In this document: piece after piece, positions 40,036 to 49,106 of the stretch
Numbering within the stretch: the first letter of the stretch is position 1
Layout: each line of letters begins with the position of its first letter
Virus record (IMG/VR): IMGVR_UViG_3300035698_022524
Span: 1 to 52,909 of that record
Origin: a virus
Length of the DNA stretch: 52,909 bases
Strand: one strand, 5' to 3'
Notes under the pieces: generated by a model
Seen by the model: only the letters and a program-made list of their open reading frames with translations
The model's database searches: none
Told to the model about the DNA's origin: nothing
Program-made: the position numbers and the translations under genes

Positions 40036-42025
40036 AGGACTAGGAATTGGTAAAAAGAAATTAATCAATAAAATAATAACTGAAAATTTTGGTATTGATA
40101 ACCCTAAGGTTAAGAAATATAATTATTTAGAATTGTTATATATAATACAAGAGATGACCGCTGAAGAAGGTAAGAAATATCATGAAAAAGGTTTAACTAA
40201 AAGAGGCCATACAATATTTAGAGAGTTTGTTAAGTATCTATTGTATAGAAATGTTGCAAATTTTGACAGTATGGTTTTGATAACTAGTATAAAAGGTTGT
40301 TTTTTTTTAGATACAAAAATAAAGACAAAAAAGTATGGTAATATTTCGTTTAAAGATTTAGTTGAAAAGAAAAAAGATTTGAAACCGGATATTTATTCCT
40401 ATGATAAAAAATTAAATAAAACCATAGATAGTTTTGGAGTAATAATAGATTCAGGAGTGCAACCAGTATATAAAATAACATTAAAATCAGGAAAAACAGT
40501 GACTGCAACAGATAAACATCCTTTTTTTATTAAAGAAAAAAATGGTAATATTAAAGAAATAAAATTAAAAAATTTAAAGAAAGGAGATAAAATCATTGCG
40601 ATAAAAAAGAGTACTATATATTTTGAAGAAATTGAAAGAATTGAATTTGTAGGTAAAGAACAAACATACGATATGCATGTTCCTGAATATAATAATTTTA
40701 TATTAGCTAATGATATATTAACCCATAATACAGGTAAAAGTAGTGCAGCTATGATGATAGCTAAAGAGTGGTGTAAATTATTAGGGATTCAATTTAGTCC
40801 AAAAAAACATATAGCTTATACAAATGCGGACATGATGCACAAAATTGATACACTACCGAAATTTTCTCCATTGATAGCAGATGAAGCGGTTAACTTTTGC
40901 TGTTTAGCAGGGTCAACAAAAGTGATGATAGAGGATAATAATGGAATTAGTGAAGTTAAAATAGAAGATTTAGAAGGTAGAAAAGATTTTAAAATCTTAT
41001 CAATGAATCAAAAAACAAAAGAATTAGAATATAAAGAAAATGGCGGATGTTATTATACTGGTGAACAGGAAACCTTTGAAATTGAGTTAGTTAATGGAGT
41101 AAAAATACAAGCTACTGAGGAACATTTATTTTTAAGAAGAAGAAGAACTAAAATAAAGAATAAAGCAATATATGTTTATAAATGGGTAAAATTAAAAAAT
41201 TTAAAAGAAACTGACGATATTGTTTTTTACCAATCTTGTAAAATATGTAGTAAGTTATTTTTAAATAGTAGGATGAATAAAGTAACATGTAGTAAAGAAT
41301 GTGGATATATTAAAAAGAAAAAATATGATAATATATATGGCTGTAAAAAATCTAAGGAGATGAAGGGAAACAAAGAATGGAATAAAAGAAGAAATAATTC
41401 TAATAAAAAATGGCTAAATAATAATAAAGAAAAAGCTAAAAAGACTAGAATAGAATATAATAAAAGACCCGAAATAATAGAAAAAAAACAAAACTATATG
41501 AAGGAATATGCTAAACAACCAGAAAATAAAATAAAAAATAAAGAATATATGCAAGAATATCAGAAAATATGGTCACAAAAAAATCCAGAAAAAATTAAAA
41601 AATACCAAAAAGATTGGAAAAAAAAAAATCCAAAATATTATAACAAATATAGAAAAGAAAGAAAAAAATTTGATATTAATTATAGAATGAAATGCCATTG
41701 TTCTTCTACAATAAATAATAAATTAAAAAGAAATTTACTAAAATTAAAAAAAACAGAAGGGACTATTGAATTAATTGGAACTTCTATACAAGGTTATATT
41801 GACCATTTAGAAAAACAATTTAAACCAGGAATGACTTGGGAAAATTGGGGAAAATATTGGGAAATTCATCATATTAAAGAAATAGATAGATTTAATTTAA
41901 CAATTAAAAAAGAAAGATTAAAAGCATTTCATTATTTAAATGTGAAACCTATTACTGTTGAGGAACATAGAAAATTAACTACATTATATATGAAAGAGAA
42001 AAGAGGAGTCGCTAATGAAAATTAA
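40028..42025 (+). CDS. Motor ATPase N-part: mini-intein in P-loop plus N-half of split intein with HNH
   Basis: 665 residues. N-extein 1-90; mini-intein 91-234 inside Walker A (SIKG/TGKSS); extein 235-291 with Walker B PLIADEAVNF; then the N-terminal splicing half of a second intein from C292 (CLAGSTKVMI, block B TEEH). A zinc module (CKIC...CSKEC), Lys/Tyr-rich repeats (KNPEKIKKYQKDWKKKNP) and an HNH nuclease (WEIHHIKEIDRF ... NVKPITVEEHRK) follow, and the chain stops with TAA. The remainder is in the next ORF. Fully spliced host protein would be about 370 residues, a Zot/HerA-like P-loop ATPase. Confidence 0.8.
   Translation: MFEGLGIGKKKLINKIITENFGIDNPKVKKYNYLELLYIIQEMTAEEGKKYHEKGLTKRGHTIFREFVKYLLYRNVANFDSMVLITSIKGCFFLDTKIKTKKYGNISFKDLVEKKKDLKPDIYSYDKKLNKTIDSFGVIIDSGVQPVYKITLKSGKTVTATDKHPFFIKEKNGNIKEIKLKNLKKGDKIIAIKKSTIYFEEIERIEFVGKEQTYDMHVPEYNNFILANDILTHNTGKSSAAMMIAKEWCKLLGIQFSPKKHIAYTNADMMHKIDTLPKFSPLIADEAVNFCCLAGSTKVMIEDNNGISEVKIEDLEGRKDFKILSMNQKTKELEYKENGGCYYTGEQETFEIELVNGVKIQATEEHLFLRRRRTKIKNKAIYVYKWVKLKNLKETDDIVFYQSCKICSKLFLNSRMNKVTCSKECGYIKKKKYDNIYGCKKSKEMKGNKEWNKRRNNSNKKWLNNNKEKAKKTRIEYNKRPEIIEKKQNYMKEYAKQPENKIKNKEYMQEYQKIWSQKNPEKIKKYQKDWKKKNPKYYNKYRKERKKFDINYRMKCHCSSTINNKLKRNLLKLKKTEGTIELIGTSIQGYIDHLEKQFKPGMTWENWGKYWEIHHIKEIDRFNLTIKKERLKAFHYLNVKPITVEEHRKLTTLYMKEKRGVANEN
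40298..40729 (+). mobile_element. Mini-intein in the P-loop of the second motor ATPase
   Basis: 144 residues from C91 (CFFLDTKIK) to N234 (ILTHN), Thr+1. Block B is TATDKHPFF and block F TYDMHVPEYNNF. No endonuclease. It occupies the same position in the Walker A loop as intein 1 of the HerA-like ATPase at 5685, i.e. G/(S,T)GK. Confidence 0.85.
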
Positions 42026-42119
42026 GTCTATAAAAAAGAAAAATATAATTAAAACTTATGATATTGTAAAAGTCACTGATAATAATAATTATATTTCTAA
42101 TAGTATAGTAGTTCATAAT
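40901..42119 (+). mobile_element. Naturally split intein with HNH endonuclease
   Basis: The N-half (40901-42022, 374 residues) has blocks A and B and an HNH nuclease. The C-half (42015-42119, 35 residues) has block F TYDIVKVTDNNNYISN and block G SIVVHN with Ser+1. The halves lie in different frames; the C-half has its own ATG preceded by AGAGGAG at 7 nt spacing, and an in-frame TGA blocks any upstream extension. The split point matches that of classical split inteins (C-half near 35 residues). Confidence 0.75.
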
Positions 42120-42791
42120 AGTGGGGCAGAATGGAATAAAAAATCCAACAAACAATTAAAAATAAAATTAGCACAAGTACGTACGCGTAAATTGCTCATG
42201 ATTTTATGTTACCCCCTTAAAATCCAACGTATTGAAACTAATTACCTAAACTCGTTTGTTAATTATTGGATACATTTATTTGGAAGAGGAAGCGGTGGAA
42301 TATTTGTACCAGATATGAATCCAGCTAATGACCCATGGAGAATAAAAGCGTTCTTAAAATTAGGTTCATATACTGAATTTACCCAGATGACAAAAATTGA
42401 AGGGATATTAAAAAAGCATCCAAACTTTTGGACGAGTATTAAATTTCCTAAACCACCTAAGTGGTTATACAGTTCTTACTTAAAAGTTAGAGAGAAGAAT
42501 GTTTATGATAGTGATGATATTTTAAATAGTGTTTCAAATGATGATATAATAAGAGCTTTAATGATTTTAGCATTAAGAGATATTGTAACAAATGATAGCA
42601 CACTTACAATGAATAGATTAATGTTACATATTAAAAACAAATATGATATTAGTTTAAAGAAACAAATGATTTTTGACATATTAGAAGACTCAAAACAATT
42701 AGTTCTAAAAGTACAAGAGAAAGCAGTAGGGATAAAAAATCCTAAGAAAGAGATTGTTATGAGTGAAAAAGAAGTAGAAATAGAAGCATGA
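42015..42791 (+). CDS. Motor ATPase C-part preceded by C-terminal split-intein half
   Basis: 258 residues. Residues 1-35 are the C-intein; the C-extein begins at S36 (SGAEWNKKSNKQLKIKLAQV) and includes RTRKLLMILCYPLKIQR, a segment resembling the sensor/arginine part of Zot- and HerA-like ATPases, then GRGSGGIFVPDMNPANDPW. The C-terminal 80 residues are helical with an HTH-like look. It must be trans-spliced to the 40028 product to restore the ATPase. It overlaps that gene by 11 bp and the next by 4 bp. Confidence 0.75.
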   Translation: MKIKSIKKKNIIKTYDIVKVTDNNNYISNSIVVHNSGAEWNKKSNKQLKIKLAQVRTRKLLMILCYPLKIQRIETNYLNSFVNYWIHLFGRGSGGIFVPDMNPANDPWRIKAFLKLGSYTEFTQMTKIEGILKKHPNFWTSIKFPKPPKWLYSSYLKVREKNVYDSDDILNSVSNDDIIRALMILALRDIVTNDSTLTMNRLMLHIKNKYDISLKKQMIFDILEDSKQLVLKVQEKAVGIKNPKKEIVMSEKEVEIEA

Positions 42792-43192
42792 CTGAAGTAG
42801 AAGATAAGATATATAACCCAGAAATAATACTAAAGGAATTAGAAACCCAACCACATACTTATGAAACAATTTTAAGAGATGAAAAAACTAGTACATTGAA
42901 CTTAATAGCTAGACGAAAATTATCTAGATATTGCAAAGAAAATAAATTATGCAAATCTACAATACCAGGAACTAGATTTGGAAAGATAATATTTTATTTA
43001 TTAGATAAAAAATATAGGATATTAATTAAAAATGAAAGAACTGGGATTTCAGTTTATTATTTCTTTAAATATAAAAGAATAAATAATTTCTATATTAGAG
43101 TTGATGAAATATATAAATTAACAGGTTATGAATGGATTAAATCTAATTTGCCTATAATATTTTCTTGTAATGATATATTAAAATTTATTTAA
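42788..43192 (+). CDS. Winged-helix-like regulator
   Basis: 134 residues. A tetrahelical/HTH part (STLNLIARRKLSRYCKENKL) and a wing (KKYRILIKNERTGISVYYFF) resemble archaeal wHTH regulators. Coupled by ATGA to the split ATPase gene. Perhaps regulates this second module. Confidence 0.55.
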   Translation: MTEVEDKIYNPEIILKELETQPHTYETILRDEKTSTLNLIARRKLSRYCKENKLCKSTIPGTRFGKIIFYLLDKKYRILIKNERTGISVYYFFKYKRINNFYIRVDEIYKLTGYEWIKSNLPIIFSCNDILKFI

Positions 43193-43217
43193 AAAAGGAA
43201 ACATTTATAAATTATTA
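43188..43217 (+). promoter_or_regulatory. Leaderless TATA promoter
   Basis: AAAAAAGGAAACATTTATAA followed by ATTATTA, ending about 15 bp before ATG 43233; the TATA core lies about 27 bp upstream of the start codon. Confidence 0.55.
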
Positions 43218-43232
43218 GAATATTATATTACT

Positions 43233-43670
43233 ATGAGTAGTTTTTGGGACAGTATAGGGGCGGTATTATTTTTTTACATATTTTATAGTTATGGTGGATA
43301 TTTCTATATGTTATTGTATAAAAAGAATAGAAAACAAATAGTTACCCACAATAAAAAGCTAGATAAATATAGAGGACAACAGTTTAAAACTGTAAAAGAA
43401 CAAAAGGATTTTTTAACAGAAAAATACCCACATAAAGAATATGGTAAAATATTTAGTTGGAAATCTTTTTTTGGTCTTATCTATGGATTTGGAAAAATTA
43501 TGGTTTTATTCGGGATATTTTTTTCAATCTTAAACTTTTTCAATATTAGAATATCAATATATTTTGCATTATTTATGTGTATTTTAGTCCCGATAACAAG
43601 TTCATATTTTTTAATGAAAATGAATTTAGAAAATAATGATATAATACATTTAATGAGGTGGAAAAATTGA
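43233..43670 (+). CDS. Membrane protein, three TM segments
   Basis: 145 residues. TM helices near 7-27, 80-103 and 106-127, separated by a soluble basic loop (KNRKQIVTHNKKLDKYRGQQ). Tight downstream packing with the next gene. Family unknown; likely part of an envelope structure. Confidence 0.55.
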   Translation: MSSFWDSIGAVLFFYIFYSYGGYFYMLLYKKNRKQIVTHNKKLDKYRGQQFKTVKEQKDFLTEKYPHKEYGKIFSWKSFFGLIYGFGKIMVLFGIFFSILNFFNIRISIYFALFMCILVPITSSYFLMKMNLENNDIIHLMRWKN

Positions 43671-44173
43671 CAGTAGAATTTACTATAGGAAGAAGAGTAC
43701 CAAGAAATTTTTTTAGAAGAGGAATACAAAAATTATCAAATATCTTAGGTTTTCAAGAACATATTTGGTATATTATAAATAATTCATTGAAATTAGCTAA
43801 GCGAAAAGCGGCTAAAGGCAATAAGAATTTAATCTTTGTAATTGAAAGAACAGAAGAGAATGAAGATATGAATTATTTTATTCAGTGGGTTAAAGTAAAG
43901 ATTAAAGGGACAGAGAAAGAAGAAGAAGATGAATATGGAGATATTTTAAAATTTTATAATCCATTAAATAAAGTTTTTGATAAAGAAAAACCATTCAAAA
44001 ATTCAGCTAGTAGTCTAGGTTCAATGTTTAAAAGTAAGGTTATAAATATCTCACATATTGAAAAAATGTATAAAAAAGGGATTGATGAGACTGGAAGTAA
44101 TAATATTTCTAATAAATTATTAGAGATAGGAATTATGAGTAATGTTGAGTGGATAAAAGATTTTAACACCTGA
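43667..44173 (+). CDS. Soluble basic protein, unknown
   Basis: 168 residues if started at TTG 43667, which has GAGGTGG 6 nt upstream; the GTG at 43658 overlaps that site. It begins TVEFTIGRRVPRNFFRRGIQ and has a charged C-terminal half. No domain recognised. Confidence 0.5.
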   Translation: MTVEFTIGRRVPRNFFRRGIQKLSNILGFQEHIWYIINNSLKLAKRKAAKGNKNLIFVIERTEENEDMNYFIQWVKVKIKGTEKEEEDEYGDILKFYNPLNKVFDKEKPFKNSASSLGSMFKSKVINISHIEKMYKKGIDETGSNNISNKLLEIGIMSNVEWIKDFNT

Positions 44174-44174
44174 A

Positions 44175-44195
44175 AAAATAAATATATATATAAAC
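44175..44195 (+). promoter_or_regulatory. Leaderless TATA promoter of the 1125-residue gene
   Basis: AAAATAAATATATATATAAA lies about 22-40 bp before ATG 44217. Confidence 0.5.
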
Positions 44196-44216
44196 AATTA
44201 AACAAACAGTTTATTA

Positions 44217-47200
44217 ATGATAGATTATCGTAGCCAAAGTTTAGGTAATATCACCGGAGGAGGAAGTATTTCTACCGATTATTCCCGAATGGTAGCTACA
44301 GGAAATTCAGGTAAATCAACATCTTCTACTAAAAAAAAGAAGGTATCTGAGAGCTCCTCATCGTCCTCGAGGGGTTCATCAGGTTCTTCTCAAATCATTC
44401 AACCTATTCCAGTTGCTGCGGCACCAACAACATCTTCCAATATTGTTACTCCTTCAGCAACTAAAACTATTAATCCTTCACAAGGAGCTGTTTATTATAC
44501 TTCAACTCCGGGTTGGACACCAAAAGACCTAAATGCTACGGTTATAATGATGGGAGAACAGGGTAAATTAACTGGAGATATATATAAAGGTACAGGAAGT
44601 GATTGGCAACAAGTAGATACTAATGTTGCAGCATATAAACCAAGTGAAGGAGATTTAAGACCGGTTCCAACAGTTAGACAAGCATTACAAACAGTCAGTA
44701 ATACTGACCAAAAAACAACTTCAAGATTAGGACAAAGTATCGGTAGTTCTTTTGCTAGCCAACAAAGAGATATGGGAGTTTCTTCGCAAGATTCACCCTC
44801 ATTAGATTATAGAAATCCAAGTTTATATGATACTAGACAATCAATCAATCCTTTATATTCTCCTGAGAAATCCCCAGGATTACAAAAACCTTCTGAGTTT
44901 AAAAATGTTGATTTTTTCGGTGGAAGAGATGACCCAGTTTCAAGAGGAATGGAAGATTATTCACAAAGCAAAACAAATATAGAAACTAAAAAAGAAATTT
45001 CTTTTGGAACTGATGATAATGTAGTTTCTAGAGGAGTTAAAGAATATAAACAAGAGAAAAAAGAATTTGATTCTAAATATCAAGTATTAGATGGAAATAT
45101 ATATGAGACTACTAAAATAAAAACATTAAGAAGTTTAACAGAAATAACTCCAGAAGATAAACAAATATTAGATAATTATCAAAGAGATTTACAAATAGAA
45201 AGTGAAAAACAATCAGAAGCATATGGATTAAAAGAAGAATTGGGGAGCGCTTTGTCATTTTTAAAGCCTACTAATATTGCAAAAGGAGTTAAAAATATAG
45301 GTAAAGATTGGTGGGCAGGAATGAAAGCTGGTGGTAAAGCAACAAGACAAACTCAAGAAGCTTTAAAATATGATTTAGATTATAAACCTTATGACCCAAA
45401 TAGTAAAGATATTATGGGAACAATGGATTATTTAAAAAATCCATTTAAATCTTGGAAATCAAATAGAGATACTGAATTACAAACTGCTGAAAGAGTAGAA
45501 AGTGAAATGACTCCTGAAGAACAAAGAGTAATACAAAAAGCACAAGATGTAAATGTAATAGCAGCACAATTAGCTGCTGGAGCAGTTTTACCTTTACCAG
45601 CAGCTGGAAAAGTTATTAGTAAAGTTGCTAAAGGAGCATTATATACTACTTTAGGTGGAAGTTTGGCTTGGGGAGTAGGAACATTAGCAGAATCTCCAGA
45701 TTCTAAAATAGACGATTTTTTACGAATAGGTGGAAAAACAGCTATAGGTACAGGAGTAGCTGTAGCAGCAACAACAGGTAATCTACCAGTATTAGGAAAT
45801 TACGCTTTAGGAGTAACTAAATTAGGATTAACTGGTGGTGGAGTTGCAAAAAGCATTTATGGTATTGGAACAGAAGGAGCAAAAGCTGAACAAAAATTTG
45901 ATAATATTAATATGGAAAAAAGCGATATGCAAGATATAATATATAGTACAAAGAAAAAAGTACAAGGAGATATTTATTCAGATATTATGGGAACTGTTGG
46001 AAAAGTACCAGTAGTTGGAAAACCAGTTGGGTTTGCTGCAGGAGTTATAGCTTCAAGTCCACTTGTTCAAAGTGTTAGTCAGATTCCAGTTGAAAGATAT
46101 GATGCTAAAACATATGAATATGCTTATCAACAAGCCATGGATAAAGGATATACTCAAAAAACAGCTGAAGATTTTGCTAATAAAGTAATGAAATTTTCAA
46201 CTGCAGATAATGTAGCTTTTACAACTGCAGTTATAACTGGAGTAGAAGCAACTACAGAAGCAAAAGGACAAGAAGCTTTAGTTAAGGCAATTAAAGGTTT
46301 AGAAGGAAAAGGTAAAGAAGTTATTGCAAAAAAAGCTCCTGATTTGTTATGGAAATTACAAGGTGGTTCAACTCCTTGGTTAACTGGTGGAGAAGGAGCA
46401 GTTTATACAACTTTGCAAAATTATGCTTATGGAGAAAAAACTACCCCTGCACAAATGGCAACAGTAATTCCAGCTTCAACATTTATAGGACAAGGTATAA
46501 ATAAAGTAATAACAAAAGCGACAGCCGCTAGAGATATTAATAAAGCATTAATTAAAATGGGACAAAAAGGTAATGTAAAAAGTGGTTATACTCCATTTCA
46601 AGAGAAGGTTGTATCTACAACTGCGAATATTGCAGAATTAGAAGAATCAGGAGGAGATAAATGGGCAATGTTTATGAGTAAATTATTTAAAAAGGAAGTT
46701 CCTACAATGAAGATAAGAATGAAAACTATTTTTTCAAAACCTAAAGTTGTTGCAAGTACAACAATAAAACCTAATATAGTAACAGATTCATTAACAATGC
46801 AAGCAATTGGAACATCTACTCCAGTAGTTACTTTTGGAACTACAAAAGCAGCTTCGGGTATTGTAGAAACTTTACCGTCATATATAGGAAGAAGAGCAAC
46901 TAGTTTTGTAAGTTCATTTTTATCTAATTTTGGTAAATCAGAATCAAAAGACGTAAGTGTGGTTCCATCACCTTCATCTCCAGCAACAATTCCAAGTAAT
47001 TTACCAGCTATAACTGAAATACCATCAAAAATACCAGCAACAATTCCAAGTAATTTACCAGCTATAACTGAAATACCATCAAAAATACCAGCTACTATAC
47101 CAACAAGAGAAACTACCCCATATACTATTCCAGGAGATATTTTTATACCATCTAAATTACCAAGTGAAATACCAAGCGATGTTCCTAGTGAAATTCCAAA

Positions 47201-47594
47201 TCAAGTTCCATCTACTATTCCGGCATTTGTTCAAGTTCCTTCAGAAATACCAAGTGAAATTCCAACAGAAATTCCTACAACAATACCATCAGAAATTCCT
47301 ACAACAATACCATCAGAAATTCCAACCGGTATTCCAGCAAATACTTTTTCATTTAGAAAAGGTTTACCACCATTACCATACAAATCTTTTAAGATGGGTA
47401 GACAATCTAGTAGAGCTAGAGCATATGGAAGAAGTAAACGAAGATGGGTATATACTAATAAAATGAAAGACTTAGGTTCAGATTGGAAAAAGAAATTATT
47501 ATTAAAAGAATTAAAATTAAAGCAATCACGAAAATTGGCTAAGGGAAAAACAACAAATAATTTAGCTAAGATGTTATGGAAGGGTAAAAAATGA
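44217..47594 (+). CDS. Giant membrane/structural protein with Ile-Pro-Ser repeats and basic tail
   Basis: 1125 residues. The N-terminal 400 residues are Ser/Thr/Pro-rich and charged. The centre (about 450-770) has several Ala/Gly-rich hydrophobic helices (AAQLAAGAVLPLPAAGKVIS, AAGVIASSPLVQSVSQ). Residues about 915-1040 form a P-[ST]-x-I-P repeat region (IPSEIPTTIPSEIP). The last 80 residues are strongly basic (RQSSRARAYGRSKRRWVY). No known fold. Size, repeats and basic end suit a virion, pilot or envelope structural protein; inference. Confidence 0.65.
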   Translation: MIDYRSQSLGNITGGGSISTDYSRMVATGNSGKSTSSTKKKKVSESSSSSSRGSSGSSQIIQPIPVAAAPTTSSNIVTPSATKTINPSQGAVYYTSTPGWTPKDLNATVIMMGEQGKLTGDIYKGTGSDWQQVDTNVAAYKPSEGDLRPVPTVRQALQTVSNTDQKTTSRLGQSIGSSFASQQRDMGVSSQDSPSLDYRNPSLYDTRQSINPLYSPEKSPGLQKPSEFKNVDFFGGRDDPVSRGMEDYSQSKTNIETKKEISFGTDDNVVSRGVKEYKQEKKEFDSKYQVLDGNIYETTKIKTLRSLTEITPEDKQILDNYQRDLQIESEKQSEAYGLKEELGSALSFLKPTNIAKGVKNIGKDWWAGMKAGGKATRQTQEALKYDLDYKPYDPNSKDIMGTMDYLKNPFKSWKSNRDTELQTAERVESEMTPEEQRVIQKAQDVNVIAAQLAAGAVLPLPAAGKVISKVAKGALYTTLGGSLAWGVGTLAESPDSKIDDFLRIGGKTAIGTGVAVAATTGNLPVLGNYALGVTKLGLTGGGVAKSIYGIGTEGAKAEQKFDNINMEKSDMQDIIYSTKKKVQGDIYSDIMGTVGKVPVVGKPVGFAAGVIASSPLVQSVSQIPVERYDAKTYEYAYQQAMDKGYTQKTAEDFANKVMKFSTADNVAFTTAVITGVEATTEAKGQEALVKAIKGLEGKGKEVIAKKAPDLLWKLQGGSTPWLTGGEGAVYTTLQNYAYGEKTTPAQMATVIPASTFIGQGINKVITKATAARDINKALIKMGQKGNVKSGYTPFQEKVVSTTANIAELEESGGDKWAMFMSKLFKKEVPTMKIRMKTIFSKPKVVASTTIKPNIVTDSLTMQAIGTSTPVVTFGTTKAASGIVETLPSYIGRRATSFVSSFLSNFGKSESKDVSVVPSPSSPATIPSNLPAITEIPSKIPATIPSNLPAITEIPSKIPATIPTRETTPYTIPGDIFIPSKLPSEIPSDVPSEIPNQVPSTIPAFVQVPSEIPSEIPTEIPTTIPSEIPTTIPSEIPTGIPANTFSFRKGLPPLPYKSFKMGRQSSRARAYGRSKRRWVYTNKMKDLGSDWKKKLLLKELKLKQSRKLAKGKTTNNLAKMLWKGKK
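46980..47087 (+). repeat. 54-bp tandem repeat, two perfect copies
   Basis: The unit starts CCAGCAACAATTCCAAGTAA and repeats exactly at 47034. It encodes 18 residues of the Ile-Pro-Ser region. Perfect identity indicates a recent duplication. Confidence 0.85.
47268..47315 (+). repeat. 24-bp tandem repeat, two copies
   Basis: GAAATTCCTACAACAATACC ATCA occurs twice head to tail, and a third partial copy follows. It encodes EIPTTIPS units of the same protein. Confidence 0.8.
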
Positions 47595-47674
47595 TTGAAA
47601 CAACTTCACAATACTGTTTTAATCAACATATAGAAAAGAATAGTTATATAAATAATAAAAGCTATAAATGTAAT

Positions 47675-48772
47675 ATGAAACATACATTAGAAGAATTTAA
47701 ACAATTAGCCAAAGAAAAAGGCGGAGAATGCCTTTCAAGTGAATATATTTCTACAGATAGAAAGTTATTATTTAAATGTAAAAAAGGTCATGAATGGGAA
47801 ACTAGAGCAGATTCAATTTTAACTAATCATTGGTGTAAAAAATGCGCAGATAGTAAATATACATATACTATTAAAGATTTTCAAAAGTATGCAGAAAGTA
47901 AAGGAGGACAATGTTTATCAGTTAAATATGAAGGACCAACTGTTAAATTATCATTTAAATGTAAAGAAGGACATGAATGGACAGTTTTTCCCCAGCCTAT
48001 ATTAGAAGGTGGATGGTGTAGAAAATGTAATTATAAAAATGCTCCAACAAGAATTACTATTGAAGATATTAAGAAAAAAGCAATTGAAAGAGGATTTGAA
48101 TGTTTATCAAATGAATATAAAAATAAACAAAAATTATTATTTAAATGTAAAAATGGGCATGATTTTAGTATAAGAAGAGACCAATTATATGGAACTACTG
48201 GCTGTAAATATTGTAAATATGCAGAATTAAGTATAAGAAATTCTGTTCCAACAAAATATAGTATTAAGGACTTTCAAGATTATGCAAAAGAAAGAGGAGG
48301 TAGATGTCTTTCAAAAGAATATCTTAATGGTAAACAAAAAATAAAAATGGAATGTAAAAAAGGACATATCTGGGAAGCTGACAGTAGGTCATTATTATAT
48401 CAAAAGTCCTGGTGTAAAAGATGTAATGAAAAAAAAGCTGAAAAAGAATGTAGGGAAGTATTTGAAGAAATATTTAATAAACCATTTAAAAATTGTAGGC
48501 CTAATTTTTTAAAGAATCATAAAACAGGATATAATTTAGAATTAGATGGATATAATGAAGAATTAAAAATAGCATTTGAATATAATGGAAAACAACATTA
48601 TGAAGAAAATTGTTTTAATATGAAAACAAAATTAGAATATATACAAAATAATGATAAATTAAAAAACAAATTATGTAAAAAAAATGGTATTAAATTAATA
48701 ACAATTCCATATACCATTAAAAATTATGTAAATTTTATAGTAGAAAAATTAAAAGGTATTTTAAATGAATAA
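47675..48772 (+). CDS. Freestanding homing endonuclease: zinc-ribbon repeats + EDxHD-type nuclease
   Basis: 365 residues from ATG 47675 (an in-frame ATG at 47591 overlaps the giant gene's stop, but a TATA element at 47641-47660 favours the later start). Four repeats of about 65 residues share GG.CLS.EY...KLLFKCKKGHEW...WC.KC (DUF723-like). The C-terminal nuclease reads LELDGYNEELKIAFEYNGKQ HY. Related to the polB-splitting gene at 25073. It sits between two structural genes. Confidence 0.72.
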   Translation: MKHTLEEFKQLAKEKGGECLSSEYISTDRKLLFKCKKGHEWETRADSILTNHWCKKCADSKYTYTIKDFQKYAESKGGQCLSVKYEGPTVKLSFKCKEGHEWTVFPQPILEGGWCRKCNYKNAPTRITIEDIKKKAIERGFECLSNEYKNKQKLLFKCKNGHDFSIRRDQLYGTTGCKYCKYAELSIRNSVPTKYSIKDFQDYAKERGGRCLSKEYLNGKQKIKMECKKGHIWEADSRSLLYQKSWCKRCNEKKAEKECREVFEEIFNKPFKNCRPNFLKNHKTGYNLELDGYNEELKIAFEYNGKQHYEENCFNMKTKLEYIQNNDKLKNKLCKKNGIKLITIPYTIKNYVNFIVEKLKGILNE

Positions 48773-49088
48773 AATCTTATTACGAGGCTTTACGGGCAAG
48801 AAAGCTTATTCACCTGCGATAAGTTGGGTTTACTCTTTGGTATCGTTGTTTGGTATAGGCGTATTATATATAGTATTTAGTCAGGTATTTACAGCTCATT
48901 TAGTTCCAGTTATTAAAAATCAAGTTATTGCAACAGGTACAATAAGCAATGCTACACAAGCTATAATAATATCAAATATAGATAAATATATGATATATTT
49001 TAACTTTTTACCAGTTGTCTTATTTGGGTCAGTTGTAATATATCTATTAGTAAGTGCATTTCGAAAAGAACAAATGGAGCAATACTAA
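48765..49088 (+). CDS. Membrane protein, two TM segments
   Basis: 107 residues with helices near 19-41 (ISWVYSLVSLFGIGVLYIVF) and 76-98 (IYFNFLPVVLFGSVVIYLLV) and a Thr/Asn-rich external loop. Overlaps the endonuclease stop by 8 bp, so the insertion left its start intact. Likely envelope component. Confidence 0.55.
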   Translation: MNKILLRGFTGKKAYSPAISWVYSLVSLFGIGVLYIVFSQVFTAHLVPVIKNQVIATGTISNATQAIIISNIDKYMIYFNFLPVVLFGSVVIYLLVSAFRKEQMEQY

Positions 49089-49106
49089 TAAATATATATT
49101 TAAAGT
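49087..49106 (+). promoter_or_regulatory. TATA promoter
   Basis: AATAAATATATATTTAAAGT, about 20-40 bp before ATG 49127; the short leader carries GAGGT. Confidence 0.5.

Noticed and set aside
47164-47466. Alternative-frame Gln/Phe-rich ORF in the repeat region
   Set aside because: It is a frame shadow of the Ile-Pro-Ser repeats in the 1125-residue protein.
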